Below the pieces are notes generated by a model. The model saw only the letters and a list, made by a program, of their open reading frames with translations. It was not told the origin of the DNA and searched no databases. This document shows, one piece after another, positions 54,384 to 63,697 of a DNA stretch of 64,000 nucleotides. The position numbers and the translations under genes were made by a program. Source of the stretch: DATFVA01 sp963774455 (GTDB taxonomy: Bacteria; Bacteroidota; Ignavibacteria; Ignavibacteriales; Ignavibacteriaceae); assembly GCA_963774455.1 (NCBI GenBank), contig CAVZFD010000005.1, positions 1,178,001 to 1,242,000 of the forward strand, given 5' to 3'. The stretch's first letter is position 1. Each line of letters opens with the position of its first letter.

Positions 54384-54797
54384 TTAACTATTTTTTGTTT
54401 CTTTATAAGCATCAACTCCTGCCTTAACTGCAGTTTTAACTTTTGTTGTTTCCTGATCTATAGTTTCTTTACCTTTAGCAACGTATCCTTCCGCTTTGGA
54501 ACGTGCGTCGTTAAAAATACGCTCTGCGTCTTTTAGCAATTCTTCGGATTTTACTTTAGCATCACTGATAAGTTTATCTGATTTTTTCTTCCCGTCGTTA
54601 ATGAGATCTTTTGCTTTATCTCTGGCATCAGAAAAGTATTTTTCGACATCATCATAATATTCATCTGATTTGTTGCGGATGTCATTTCTGAGTTCTTTTC
54701 CTGCTTTGGGAGCATATAGTAAGGCAACAATAGCACCGACAACACCACCTGCTAAGAAGCCTACTAACAAACCTTTACTTGAATTTTCATGGGACAT
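54384..54797 (-). CDS. YtxH-domain protein
   Basis: A 137-residue protein. A Gly-rich membrane segment (LVGFLAGGVVGAIVALLYAP, about 11-30) followed by KAGKELR is the YtxH signature. The rest is a highly charged helix with tandem 11-residue-like units (KAKDLINDGKK, KSDKLISDAKV, KSEELLKDAER) recalling LEA/apolipoprotein-type repeats. YtxH proteins are stress-related and membrane-associated. The first gene of a two-gene unit with the DUF948-like gene. Confidence 0.85.
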   Translation of the reverse strand: MSHENSSKGLLVGFLAGGVVGAIVALLYAPKAGKELRNDIRNKSDEYYDDVEKYFSDARDKAKDLINDGKKKSDKLISDAKVKSEELLKDAERIFNDARSKAEGYVAKGKETIDQETTKVKTAVKAGVDAYKETKNS

Positions 54798-54928
54798 ATT
54801 ATAACTCCTTTTTATATATATATTTGAGTCACTAAAAATATAACATGCACCTGTCTCAAAATCAAGAAAACCAGTTGATCTGAAACATAAACACTGTAAA
54901 AGAACAAATAAAACACACCGTATTTAGA

Positions 54929-55897
54929 TTAATTCGCCCGATTTGAGACTGATTCAAGTGATATTTTACCGAATCTCCTCTGGTAAAGGGTTACACTTAT
55001 TACTCCAACGAGTACTGCAAACCAGAGCGTTACAACCCTTACAATAAAGGTGGATGCTACTGCGATCTGTTTGGGAGATCCTTTTTCAATGAGGAGAAAA
55101 GTAAGTGATCCTTCTGTTACTCCCAATCCCCCGGGCAGCATTGTTATTGCACCAACAATTGTTGCGAAACCGTAACTGAATGTTGCCCATAACAGACTAA
55201 CATCCAGTCCAAAATTAATCAGAATAATGTAATATCCAAAACACTCAAAAAACCATGAACCAAGACTCAATATGCTCATCTTGACCAGTGGACCGGGTCT
55301 CAGGAGCTGGTATGAACTTTCATATGCACTGTGAATACTTTCGAGATGTTTCCTGAGGAAAGAACTTTTCTCAAGCAGCTTCAATATGGGCAGAGCAATT
55401 GCCTTATTACTAATGATTATAACCAGAAGGAAAAAGAAAACAGATACGCCGAGTACTATTCCACGCCCATAATCATAGACGTAGGCGCCAATTAAAGCCA
55501 GGAACAGCAGCGAAATAAAGTCAGTTATCCTTTCTGCGAAGATAATCGGGAACGTCCTGCTAACGGGAGTCTGATTCAGTTCTTTTACCAGGTATGATTT
55601 CAGGAGTTCACCCATCTTTCCGGGAGTGACACTCATGACCAGTCCGGACATAAAAATTGACAGCGAATCGAGTTTTGAAACTTTAACTTTTATAACTGAC
55701 AGGTAGTAATCCCACTTGAAGAACCTGAAAAAATAATTGAAAAGCGAAAGAATAAGCAGGAGCGGAAAGAGAAGCCAGTTGAATTTTTGAAAAGCCTGAA
55801 TCACCAGGTCGAAGTCAGCATAAATAGTAAATGCAAGGTAAAGCAGCCCTGCCGCTGCAAGCGAGATAAGTATTTTTTTTCTTAGTTTCTTCAGCAA
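54929..55897 (-). CDS. Lysylphosphatidylglycerol synthase-type (UPF0104) membrane protein
   Basis: A 322-residue integral membrane protein with about eight hydrophobic helices. The conserved elements are RFFKWDYYLSVIKV, VTPGKMGELLKSYLVKELN, FAERITDFISL and LPGGLGVTEGSLTFLL, which identify the flippase-like MprF N-domain family. No aminoacyl-transferase domain is attached. It may move lipids or lipid-linked sugars. The start directly follows the stop of maf on the same strand (no gap). Confidence 0.87.
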   Translation of the reverse strand: MLKKLRKKILISLAAAGLLYLAFTIYADFDLVIQAFQKFNWLLFPLLLILSLFNYFFRFFKWDYYLSVIKVKVSKLDSLSIFMSGLVMSVTPGKMGELLKSYLVKELNQTPVSRTFPIIFAERITDFISLLFLALIGAYVYDYGRGIVLGVSVFFFLLVIIISNKAIALPILKLLEKSSFLRKHLESIHSAYESSYQLLRPGPLVKMSILSLGSWFFECFGYYIILINFGLDVSLLWATFSYGFATIVGAITMLPGGLGVTEGSLTFLLIEKGSPKQIAVASTFIVRVVTLWFAVLVGVISVTLYQRRFGKISLESVSNRAN

Positions 55898-56476
55898 TTA
55901 AATCACTTTGAGAAGGTTATTGTAAAGCTTTGCAACAGGCAATCCTACCACATTATAATAATCGCCGTTTATTTTTTTTACGAAAACTGCTCCGAAATCA
56001 TCCTGTATTCCGTATGAACCTGCTTTATCCATCGGACTTCCGGTCTCCACATAATTATCAATTTCATCTTTGGTGAGTTTCCGAAAGGTAACGGATGTTT
56101 TTTCGTAATCGACAATCGTTCTGCCTGTTTGCGAATTATGAAGAGCAAATCCTGTATAGACAACGTGAGTTCTCCCGCTCAGTTTACGGAGCATTCTCTT
56201 TGCATGACCTCTATCGTCAGGTTTTGCAAGAATTTCATTGTCAAGCACAACTGTAGTATCGGCGGTTATTATTATCCCGTCCTTCAGTTTTCTTTTTGCA
56301 GCTTCAAGTTTTTCTACTGCCAGTCTTTTTACCATCTTCAGGGGTGATTCACTTCCCTTTCTGGTTTCATCTATATCTACCGTAATAACTTTGAAGTGAA
56401 GGTTCATCTGCTTCAGCAGTTTCTTCCTTCTTGGCGACCTGGAAGCAAGGTATATGAGGGGATGATTACTTATCAT
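55898..56476 (-). CDS. maf: Maf-type nucleotide pyrophosphatase
   Basis: A 192-residue Maf protein: YLASRSPRRKKLLKQMNL at the start (substrate-binding Ser-Pro-Arg-Arg), then ADTTVVLDNEILAKPDD and GSPMDKAGSYGIQDDFGAVF. It dephosphorylates dTTP/UTP-type nucleotides to monophosphates, a housekeeping role. It overlaps the SpoIID-domain gene by 11 nt, so the two are coupled. Confidence 0.92.
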   Translation of the reverse strand: MISNHPLIYLASRSPRRKKLLKQMNLHFKVITVDIDETRKGSESPLKMVKRLAVEKLEAAKRKLKDGIIITADTTVVLDNEILAKPDDRGHAKRMLRKLSGRTHVVYTGFALHNSQTGRTIVDYEKTSVTFRKLTKDEIDNYVETGSPMDKAGSYGIQDDFGAVFVKKINGDYYNVVGLPVAKLYNNLLKVI

Positions 56477-57698
56477 TAAAACTTTCTATCTTTGTTCCGG
56501 GATAATAGAGTGCAAGGATCTCTTCAAAATCCCTGCCTTCTTTTGATTGTTCCAGGGCTCCCCACTGGCAGAGTCCTACACCATGCCCATACCCTTTCCC
56601 GTTAATAATAATATTGTCGCCATCTCTCCTGATGGAAAAATTATTACTCTCGAGTATGGTTTTGTTATCTGCAGTCCTTATTATGTACCTTATGTTGTTG
56701 CCGTAGAGCTTAACAGTTTTCTGCCTTCCGCCTGAGCCCTTAAAACCGATCTCTAATTCGTTAATCCTTCCCGATTTGAAAGTGCTGTTGATATTCATCC
56801 TGCTGACAGAATAATCGGGGCTATCAAGATATCCGGCTGAAACGAACCGCTGCACAAATGTATTTTCCGGAAAGGTTTCAGTCCACGTAAATTTCGGAGA
56901 TTCTGAGCAATAGGGTTCGACCCCATCCTTCACAGTAACAAGGTAAGGAAGATCCATATTCGGAAAAACATTTTTTGCGTCTTCGGTATAACCGCCGCAG
57001 GTTGAATGGTAGAACGTCACGGCAGGTTTGTCGTTGTAAGTAAGGATAAGTCCTCTTGTTTCATCAACCACTTTATTGACTATCTCCTTTTCTATACTGC
57101 TTCCGCCGTATACCTGGTCGCGTGTATCAGCAAATACGTCAAACCTTTTCTTATTCTCATTCAGCTTGGAGAAAGTATATGTTCTTGCGCAGATTGTGAA
57201 TGCCTTAAGAGCCTCATAATATTCATTCCCTTTTCCGGTCGGCATTTCTTTAGGGATAACTCCTTTGAGGTATTCATCTATGGAGAGCTGATTGACAATA
57301 CTTATAGCCGGACCGTCCGCAACAAGATTTATGGTACCGCGATAATGTCCTCCTTTGTATGAGACCGGTTGTTCCTGGGAAGGCGGAACCAGCTGCATAT
57401 TTTTTCCTTTAAAGCGTTTTCCTTCAATCTCTACCTCGACCTCATCTCCTGAACCAAAAACTGAAAACCTGTTCCCGGGATTTACAAGCGCTATATAGGA
57501 TTCACCGTTTTTTAAATAAACGGGAGAATCATTAACAAATTCATAGGAACCCGGTTCCTCATCTAGAAGTACCCGGACCTGACTGTCCCCGGCCGCACTT
57601 GAATTAAATCTGTGGTCGTAAGATTCTTTCGATCCTGAGCATCCGGAAACGGCAAGTATAAGTGAGCTTAATATTGCGACTGAAATAATATTCTTCAT
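56466..57698 (-). CDS. SpoIID/LytB-domain lipoprotein
   Basis: A protein of about 410 residues. The ATG at 57698 gives a signal sequence ending in VSGC, so it is a predicted lipoprotein. The SpoIID domain (about 130-405) contains YLKGVIPKEMPTGKGNEYYE, ALKAFTICARTYTF, YHSTCGGYTEDA and GYGHGVGLCQWGALEQS. These catalytic Glu/Cys/His features are typical of SpoIID-type peptidoglycan glycosidases (denuded-glycan lytic enzymes). In non-sporeformers the role is wall remodelling. The longer annotated start at 57734 would mask the lipobox. It is the first gene of a maf-containing unit. Confidence 0.85.
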   Translation of the reverse strand: MKNIISVAILSSLILAVSGCSGSKESYDHRFNSSAAGDSQVRVLLDEEPGSYEFVNDSPVYLKNGESYIALVNPGNRFSVFGSGDEVEVEIEGKRFKGKNMQLVPPSQEQPVSYKGGHYRGTINLVADGPAISIVNQLSIDEYLKGVIPKEMPTGKGNEYYEALKAFTICARTYTFSKLNENKKRFDVFADTRDQVYGGSSIEKEIVNKVVDETRGLILTYNDKPAVTFYHSTCGGYTEDAKNVFPNMDLPYLVTVKDGVEPYCSESPKFTWTETFPENTFVQRFVSAGYLDSPDYSVSRMNINSTFKSGRINELEIGFKGSGGRQKTVKLYGNNIRYIIRTADNKTILESNNFSIRRDGDNIIINGKGYGHGVGLCQWGALEQSKEGRDFEEILALYYPGTKIESFNDK

Positions 57699-57890
57699 GA
57701 AGGGACTTAAAAATTTATCTACTCTGTATATCAATTAAGAAGTAATTTTTTTAACGAAAGACAAAGATAATTGAATAGGTACTAAAAATTAAATGTAAAA
57801 ATGATCTCAGGGATAAACATTACAAATAGAGTAATTCAGTCTGTAAGACAGAATTATTAATGGAGATTTTGTTTAACAGGAGAGAAAGTG

Positions 57891-58289
57891 CTAGCGGAAC
57901 ATCGCTTTGATGCTGCCCCAGGTTCTCTTAACCCCGGAAATATTCGGCGACACAGAAACCTCTGAGGAATAGGCATACGAACCATCACGGTCAACTATCT
58001 TCAGCCTATATAAAAAGATCGGATTTGTCATCTTATATGCAGCCTGGTCGATAAAGGAATAGATCGAATTGTTACCAGTGGGATTTATTGCTGCGAGATC
58101 TATATATTCAGTGTCAGGTGTTTTCCTTTGAACTATGAAGTTTGCAAGGTTGGTTTCGGTGGTAGTTTTCCATTCAAGTTTTACATTTTCACCCTCAGTC
58201 TGTGCATGGAAATAATCAAGCAATGCACCGGCAAGGGCAGTGGAAACTATAATGAAAAGTGTGAAAACAACAGTAAGTCTATTTTTCAT
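57891..58289 (-). CDS. Secreted small protein with an Fn3-like domain
   Basis: A 132-residue protein with a signal peptide (about 1-21, ending ALA) and a single beta-rich domain with LEWKTTTETNLANFIVQRK and YRLKIVDRDGSYAYSSEV. This is the pattern seen in the Fn3-like stretch that precedes type IX sorting domains, but no sorting domain follows. It may be a short stand-alone surface protein. Function unknown. Confidence 0.7.
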   Translation of the reverse strand: MKNRLTVVFTLFIIVSTALAGALLDYFHAQTEGENVKLEWKTTTETNLANFIVQRKTPDTEYIDLAAINPTGNNSIYSFIDQAAYKMTNPIFLYRLKIVDRDGSYAYSSEVSVSPNISGVKRTWGSIKAMFR

Positions 58290-58590
58290 AGTCTAAAATA
58301 TATTTTATGCCTTAGAGAATGTCAACACCCGTGCCATAAAAAGATTTACGAACCTGCATATATTCAGTATTTTCGAAGTGAAAATCAGAAATAATCTCAT
58401 TATTAGCAAGGATACTCCTTCACATTTCCCGGAACTGTGACAAAAATCCAGTGCTATTTTAAACTTTTACCAAGTTGGGATCTATCTTTTACTCAACTCT
58501 TATTCACTTATTCTTTAACTCTTTCATTTTCCCTTTTACTTTTTCCTTCGTCCTTTTACCTTTTTCCTTTTTACTTTTGCCTTTTTCTTG
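58290..58590. other. Intergenic region with a long pyrimidine-rich tract
   Basis: No gene is seen in these 301 bp. Bases 58511-58590 contain only nine purines on the plus strand, with loosely repeated CCTTTTTAC-like units. The tract directly follows the stop of the MATE gene on the minus strand, where it reads as polypurine. Confidence 0.7.
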
Positions 58591-59940
58591 TCATATACTC
58601 CTCTTCTGCCATTCCCCTTTTTCATATTTTCTATATATAATAACGGTGTAAATCAGGATGTAAACCGGGAGGGCGGTCCAAGCCCAGACTATTCCCCCCT
58701 CTAAGACGACTCCCATCAGATAAGCCAGGGGTACGAAAATGAAAAGATTTGTAATCACTTCTGCTTTCATAACGAAAAAGGTTTTACCTGCAGCCTGAAG
58801 TCCGTTTGCCAAAACTACTCCCACGGCATAAAAGATCTGCGCGAATCCTACTATCCTCAGAGCCGGCCTGGCTATTTCAATAATCGTCTGGTTATTGGTA
58901 ATTATTAATAACACATACTGAGGAATTGCAATGAAAACAATGCCGAGAAATAGTGTATAATATGTTGCTATCTTTGCTGTTTCGAAACCGTAGATCTTTG
59001 CTAACCGAAACTTTCCAGAACCGAGGTTATTTCCTACAAGCGTCTGAACGGCGATCCCAAAGCCGAAACAAGGTAGGAATGAAATAAACATCGTACTGAT
59101 TATTGCCTGCGATGCCGCTTGTTCTTCGGTACCGATCAGTCCTGAAATTACAACGAACAGCAGGAAACCGACAAGAATAAAAACATTCTGAAAAGAAACA
59201 GGCAGCGAGATTTTATAAATCTTTCTTATAAGATCAAAGTTCATTCGGAAATTTCTGAACGGATGGAATTTGTTCCGGTAGACCGGCATCATTAAGACGG
59301 TGGTATAGAAAAAGGAGTCAAATGTTGTAGCCAGGGTTGAAGCAAAACCTGCACCTGCCAATCCCATCCTGGGCATACCGAGATTACCGTAAATAAAAAG
59401 ATAATTGAAAAAGATGTTCAGAATATTTGTTATTACTCCAGAGAACATAAAAATTTTCGTCTTACTGATCCCGAAATAAAATCCCCTGTAGGAAACGCTA
59501 ATCAGGAAAAACGGAATCCCGAGAAAGCGGTAAAAAATATAATCGCCCGCATAGTGGCCGACTACCCTATCAACGGCAAAAAAATCAGCTATCTGGTAAG
59601 CCGCAAGCACCCCGACAACAGCAACGATAATGCCTATAATGAAGCCGATAATAAGTGAATTGGTAAGAGCAAGACTGCAGCCTTCGAAATCGTTCTCGCC
59701 ATATTTCCTGGCCACTATAACATGTGTTCCTGTTGCAAGACTTGAAAAGAAGCTTATCAGCGCCCAGGTTGCCAGCACCCCAATTCCCATTGCGGCAAGA
59801 GCATATGTAGCATCATCAAGACGACCCACCATGGCTGAGTCGGTAAGTGAAACTACCATTTGAGTGGACAATCCAGCAATTGCAGGAAGAGCAAGTTTTA
59901 GAATAGCTTTATAATAGCTGTTCACTGGAAGAATTTTCAT
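58591..59940 (-). CDS. MATE family efflux transporter
   Basis: A 449-residue membrane transporter with about twelve hydrophobic helices. Two homologous halves contain LALPAIAGLSTQMVVSLTDS and SLPVSFQNVFILVGFLLFVV, with GMGVLATWAL-like and GNNLGSGKF elements of the NorM/DinF type. Substrates are unknown; family members expel cationic drugs or other compounds in exchange for Na+ or H+. The ATG at 59940 is chosen over a TTG three codons upstream. It precedes the pyrimidine-rich intergenic tract. Confidence 0.9.
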   Translation of the reverse strand: MKILPVNSYYKAILKLALPAIAGLSTQMVVSLTDSAMVGRLDDATYALAAMGIGVLATWALISFFSSLATGTHVIVARKYGENDFEGCSLALTNSLIIGFIIGIIVAVVGVLAAYQIADFFAVDRVVGHYAGDYIFYRFLGIPFFLISVSYRGFYFGISKTKIFMFSGVITNILNIFFNYLFIYGNLGMPRMGLAGAGFASTLATTFDSFFYTTVLMMPVYRNKFHPFRNFRMNFDLIRKIYKISLPVSFQNVFILVGFLLFVVISGLIGTEEQAASQAIISTMFISFLPCFGFGIAVQTLVGNNLGSGKFRLAKIYGFETAKIATYYTLFLGIVFIAIPQYVLLIITNNQTIIEIARPALRIVGFAQIFYAVGVVLANGLQAAGKTFFVMKAEVITNLFIFVPLAYLMGVVLEGGIVWAWTALPVYILIYTVIIYRKYEKGEWQKRSI

Positions 59941-60034
59941 TGGAAGCAAAGATAGGAAAATTGAGTGAATTTGAGAATTGGTAAATTATATGTAGTTAGC
60001 AGTTGGTAGAAGGTGGTCTATTGATCGTAGTATC

Positions 60035-60073
60035 CTTCAATATTCAGTCTTCAATATTCATCTTCAATATTCA
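60035..60073. repeat. Three near-tandem copies of a 12-bp repeat
   Basis: CTTCAATATTCA occurs at 60035-60046, 60049-60060 and 60062-60073, each containing the palindrome AATATT. It lies just downstream of the tRNA-Ala gene (minus strand), about ten bases from its 3' end. Simple slippage is the plain explanation. Confidence 0.85.
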
Positions 60074-60081
60074 ATATCCTG

Positions 60082-60154
60082 TGGAGCTAACCGGGATCGA
60101 ACCGGTGACCTTCTCGTTGCGAACGAGACGCTCTCCCATCTGAGCTATAGCCCC
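60082..60154 (-). tRNA. tRNA-Ala (anticodon CGC)
   Basis: A 73-nt cloverleaf. Acceptor GGGGCTA pairs with TAGCTCC (one G-U), D-arm GCTCAGATGGGAGAGC, anticodon stem TCTCG/CGAGA with loop TTCGCAA, T-arm ACCGGTTCGATCCCGGT, discriminator A, no encoded CCA. The anticodon CGC reads GCG, so this is an alanine tRNA. Confidence 0.94.
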
Positions 60155-60250
60155 AAAGAATTAAAAGCACACCTGAAATTTAGCTGAAGTCAGGTGTTAA
60201 GTTCAAGAGTAAGAACCAGAAGCTGTCTTGAATGCCGGGACCCGGGGAGA

Positions 60251-60739
60251 TCAAAATCTGAATCCGCCGGTAAACCTGGCAATTCCCCTGAGGAATTTAT
60301 GTCCGAAATCAACGTGACCGCAGAACATCATTGGACAGCCGCCGGGGATCACGCTGATATTATTATCCGTGCATACCTGTACAGCTTTAGCTGATATGCT
60401 TGAAGTTGGTTTATCAGCACCTTTATGTCCCATCATATTGTGCATCCAGATATGCTTTATCCCAGCCTCCACGCAATCATTCACAACCTTTTCGCAAACT
60501 GAGGGATTAGTTACTATAACAACAGCATCCGGTTTAGGTTCTATAGTTTTGACATCAGGATAACATTTAACGCCTTCAAAAATTTCTGTGTTGGGATTCA
60601 CCGGGTAAACATTATGTCCTGTTTCTTTCAGTCTTTTATAGATGATATTTGCAGTTCCGTTCTTTTCTCTGGAAACACCGGCTACGGCAATTTTTTTTTG
60701 GGAAAGGAATTCTTTGGCGAGTTCATCAATTTTACTCAT
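60251..60739 (-). CDS. CoA-binding domain protein (YccU-like)
   Basis: A 162-residue Rossmann-fold protein with KKIAVAGVSREKNGTANIIY at the start and HNVYPVNPNTEIFEGVKCYP, then VVIVTNPSVCEKVVNDCVE and CTDNNISVIPGGCPMMFC. It matches the CoA-binding domain family related to succinyl-CoA synthetase alpha. It is a lone gene near the tRNA-Ala gene; the specific role is unknown. Confidence 0.85.
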   Translation of the reverse strand: MSKIDELAKEFLSQKKIAVAGVSREKNGTANIIYKRLKETGHNVYPVNPNTEIFEGVKCYPDVKTIEPKPDAVVIVTNPSVCEKVVNDCVEAGIKHIWMHNMMGHKGADKPTSSISAKAVQVCTDNNISVIPGGCPMMFCGHVDFGHKFLRGIARFTGGFRF

Positions 60740-61116
60740 TTATTCTCCCCGAAAATATTTTTTAATACTCAAATATCGGCATTTATAAATACTTCTTCAA
60801 CTTCCAACCAGCTTCGTTTACATGGATTTAGATAGATCTGTTGTAAAAACCCTTGCCGGAACCTCAAGGAATTAATTACTTTCCGGCATCAGTGCCTGGA
60901 CATCGGGAAGCCTCATTTTTAAAGTGAAGATCATCATTTGATTTTCTTCCCAGGGGATATTAGGTTCTTAATGTATAAAAAATTTGTATCACAGTGAGAA
61001 GCCGTCTTATTCTTTTAAGTCACTTTAATAAAAAGAATTAAGATTTTAGATCAAAAACAACTGGTACATTGATTGTTGCAAAAAACCTGAGGGTTTTTAA
61101 AAATTTAGTGTCATTT
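60740..61116. other. Intergenic region before the STAS gene
   Basis: No gene is recognised. Near 61082-61097 AAAACC and GGTTTT can pair around a TGAG loop, giving a short hairpin about 20 bp before the chosen STAS start. Promoters for the divergent CoA-binding and STAS genes must lie here. Confidence 0.5.
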
Positions 61117-61482
61117 ATGGAACAATTCAAACGAGAATTCAAGGAAGACGTATTAATTATTCACGTCACCCTTGAAAAAACCACATTACAGGATGCACTG
61201 GAATTTCAGGAATATCTCGAGTCGGATATTATCCTGGAATATGAGAAAATCGTTATCGATCTCTCCGGCTGTGATGTGGTTGATGCTACTTTTCTTGGAG
61301 TTCTCGTAATCGCATCAAAAAAGATTTCAGAATACGGAGGCAAAATGAAGCTCGTTCTCCCCCCACAGGTATTTATATACAGCGGGGTGAAAAGGATCTT
61401 TCATACATACCTTTCCAGTACTGATGCAGTTACGAGTTTTAATTTCGGCCGGAATTTACCAGGCACACGCAGGGCATTTTAA
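61117..61482 (+). CDS. STAS-domain protein (anti-sigma factor antagonist-like)
   Basis: A 121-residue single STAS domain: VTLEKTTLQDALEFQEYLES, VIDLSGCDVVDATFLGVLVI and a final helix. The core DLSGCDVVDATFLG resembles the SpoIIAA/RsbV phosphorylation-site loop, but the usual Asp-Ser is Asp-Ala, so phosphorylation there is doubtful. The ATG at 61117 is used; an in-frame TTG lies 16 codons upstream. It is convergent with the propeller gene, whose stop directly abuts its own. No cognate kinase or sigma factor is nearby. Confidence 0.75.
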   Translation: MEQFKREFKEDVLIIHVTLEKTTLQDALEFQEYLESDIILEYEKIVIDLSGCDVVDATFLGVLVIASKKISEYGGKMKLVLPPQVFIYSGVKRIFHTYLSSTDAVTSFNFGRNLPGTRRAF

Positions 61483-63543
61483 TTATTTGAGCAACACAAA
61501 TTTTCTTGTTTTTATGAAACTGCCTGCCTGCAGCCTGTAAAAATAAATTCCGCTTGAAAGTCCTGCCCCGCTGAATTCAGCGGTATAACTCCCTGCGCCC
61601 TTTTCTTCATTTACAAGAACGGCAACTTCCCTTCCCAGCAGATCGTAAACTTTAAATGTGATGAAGCCGCTTTTACCTAGGGTGTATTTAATCGTTGTTG
61701 AAGGGTTAAATGGATTCGGATAGTTCTGTTCGAGGGAATAGTCCATCGTCGATGGTGAGCTGTCATCGATACCGGTTATTAGTTCGTCTATATCACGGTA
61801 ATAAATCCCAGCATCTGTTGCTGCATAGATATAGTTTCCTTTTTTCATAAATGAATTTATACTTCCGAATTGAATCCCATCCTCAACAGGTTGCCAGGTC
61901 AGACCCCGGTCATTTGAAAGAAGCATTCCAAATTCATCAGTACCTGCAAGAATTGACCCTTTTAGGTCGGTTAAGGCGGTAACAATAATCATGAACGGAA
62001 GTCCGTTGTTTAGCGGTGTCCAGTTTGTGCCGTTATCAATAGTTAGAAAGATTCCCCCGGGTTCGCCCGCAAAAACCGAATCCCCGCTAACTATAATTGA
62101 ATTTATAATATGCTGGCTTGAACTGTCATTTATATTCCAGGTAATACCATTATCCGAAGAATAAAATAATCCGTTACCCGTACCGGCATATAAATATTCA
62201 TCATTTGATCCAAAGGTCAGAGGAATATCATAGCTACCGATATCAGCTTCATGCCAGCTTAATCCACTGTCCGTAGATCTGAAAATTCCATAATCAATTC
62301 CTAAAATGATAACACCTTCTCTCTCAATAAAGGAATAAACATAAATACTTTGCGGTGGAAGACCATCAGTAGCCCTGGACCAGCTGGATCCGAAATCAAT
62401 TGACCTGAATACCTGCATATTCACCCCCGTCAATAATACATTTTCAGCTGCAAAGATTTTGGATTCATAGCCGTTAGTTAAACCGTTGTTAATACTTTCC
62501 CATGAAAGGCCGTCATCTGTTGATTTAAATACACCGCTGTAAAATGATCCGGCGAAGATAGTGTCTTCAATATTGACAATAGACTCAATCATCATTTTAT
62601 CAGGCATCCCACTATTAGCTGAGATCCATGTTTCACCATTATCAGAGGATCTGAATACTCCTCCTGCAAAGCTTCCTGCATAAAGGATCTCTCCCTCTGC
62701 ATACAGGGTAAAGACTCCTGAGCTCAGCAATCCGTTATTTACCGGATGCCAGCTTGTACCAAAATCTGTAGAAGCATGGACTCCTCCTACATGCTCGCTC
62801 CCGGCATAGATCACATCGTTATGGTTAAGAAGGGACCTTATGCTTAGTCCCTGAAGTCCTGTATTCACCTGCTGCCATAAATTCCCATTGTCTGCAGATC
62901 GAAAGATTCCATCTCCTCCTGTGGAAGCAAAAATATTATTTTGAACAGCGAGCAGAGAAGTGATATTTGAATTAGTTATCCCGCTGCTATAATACTGCCA
63001 GGTATAACCATCATCTTCTGATCTGTAGACTCCGTATCTCTCGGTTCCTGCAAAAATAAAATTATCTTTAACCACGAGTGATTTGACCGGAATACCTTCA
63101 ATTCCATTGTTCGCATTTTCCCAGCTTAAACCGTTATCAGTTGATATATATACTCCGTTTCCGGTTCCGGCATAAACTCTGCCTCCCAGAATAATGATGC
63201 ATCTTACATAGAATGAATCCAGTCCGCGGTGAGTCCAGTTACTCCCGTAATCAGATGAGTAATAAACCCCCCAGTATCCGCCGGCAAACAGATTAGTGCC
63301 ATCCAATGCAAGAGAATAAATGTATTCACTATTCAGTCCGTTGTTGCTTTCTGTCCATGTCATCCCTTCATCGGTAGAAAGGTATACACCACCCAGGTAT
63401 ACGCCCGCAAAGGTATGTTGTTCATTCCCTGTGAATGCGAAGACCGACCCCGTAAATGGTCCATTGGCAGCAATCCACTGTGCCTCAATGAAGTTACTGC
63501 TGAGAATAGTAAAAAAGGAAATGAGAAGAATTATAATTTTCAT
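61483..63543 (-). CDS. BNR-repeat protein with type IX secretion sorting domain
   Basis: A protein of about 686 residues. A signal peptide ends near NFIEA. Around a dozen BNR-like repeats follow (GVYLSTDEGMTWTESNNGLN, GVYYSSDYGSNWTHRGLDS, GVFRSSDNGETW), forming beta-propellers. The C-terminus is a type A sorting domain (NYPNPFNPSTTIKYTL, then SGIYFYRLQAGSFIKTRKF). It should be exported by the type IX system. The ATG at 63543 has GGGAGAG well placed before it. It is related in design to the Ycf48-like protein at 42790-45441 but has a different repeat consensus and no Fn3 domain. Confidence 0.88.
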   Translation of the reverse strand: MKIIILLISFFTILSSNFIEAQWIAANGPFTGSVFAFTGNEQHTFAGVYLGGVYLSTDEGMTWTESNNGLNSEYIYSLALDGTNLFAGGYWGVYYSSDYGSNWTHRGLDSFYVRCIIILGGRVYAGTGNGVYISTDNGLSWENANNGIEGIPVKSLVVKDNFIFAGTERYGVYRSEDDGYTWQYYSSGITNSNITSLLAVQNNIFASTGGDGIFRSADNGNLWQQVNTGLQGLSIRSLLNHNDVIYAGSEHVGGVHASTDFGTSWHPVNNGLLSSGVFTLYAEGEILYAGSFAGGVFRSSDNGETWISANSGMPDKMMIESIVNIEDTIFAGSFYSGVFKSTDDGLSWESINNGLTNGYESKIFAAENVLLTGVNMQVFRSIDFGSSWSRATDGLPPQSIYVYSFIEREGVIILGIDYGIFRSTDSGLSWHEADIGSYDIPLTFGSNDEYLYAGTGNGLFYSSDNGITWNINDSSSQHIINSIIVSGDSVFAGEPGGIFLTIDNGTNWTPLNNGLPFMIIVTALTDLKGSILAGTDEFGMLLSNDRGLTWQPVEDGIQFGSINSFMKKGNYIYAATDAGIYYRDIDELITGIDDSSPSTMDYSLEQNYPNPFNPSTTIKYTLGKSGFITFKVYDLLGREVAVLVNEEKGAGSYTAEFSGAGLSSGIYFYRLQAGSFIKTRKFVLLK

Positions 63544-63697
63544 AATGAATCTCTCCCTATTACAGAACATTATGACGTATTTGGGAAATTACCCTTAACA
63601 CTTTAACAATAATATAGTGAGAATTTAAGTTAACTGCACGAAATTTCAACTCCATAAAGCACGTCGAAACGTTTACTTTTTATCCGACAATGTATGC

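Noticed and set aside
57836..57856. Small hairpin downstream of the Fn3-like gene as a terminator
   Set aside because: The stem has a mismatch and no T-run follows on the minus strand, so it is not annotated as a terminator.
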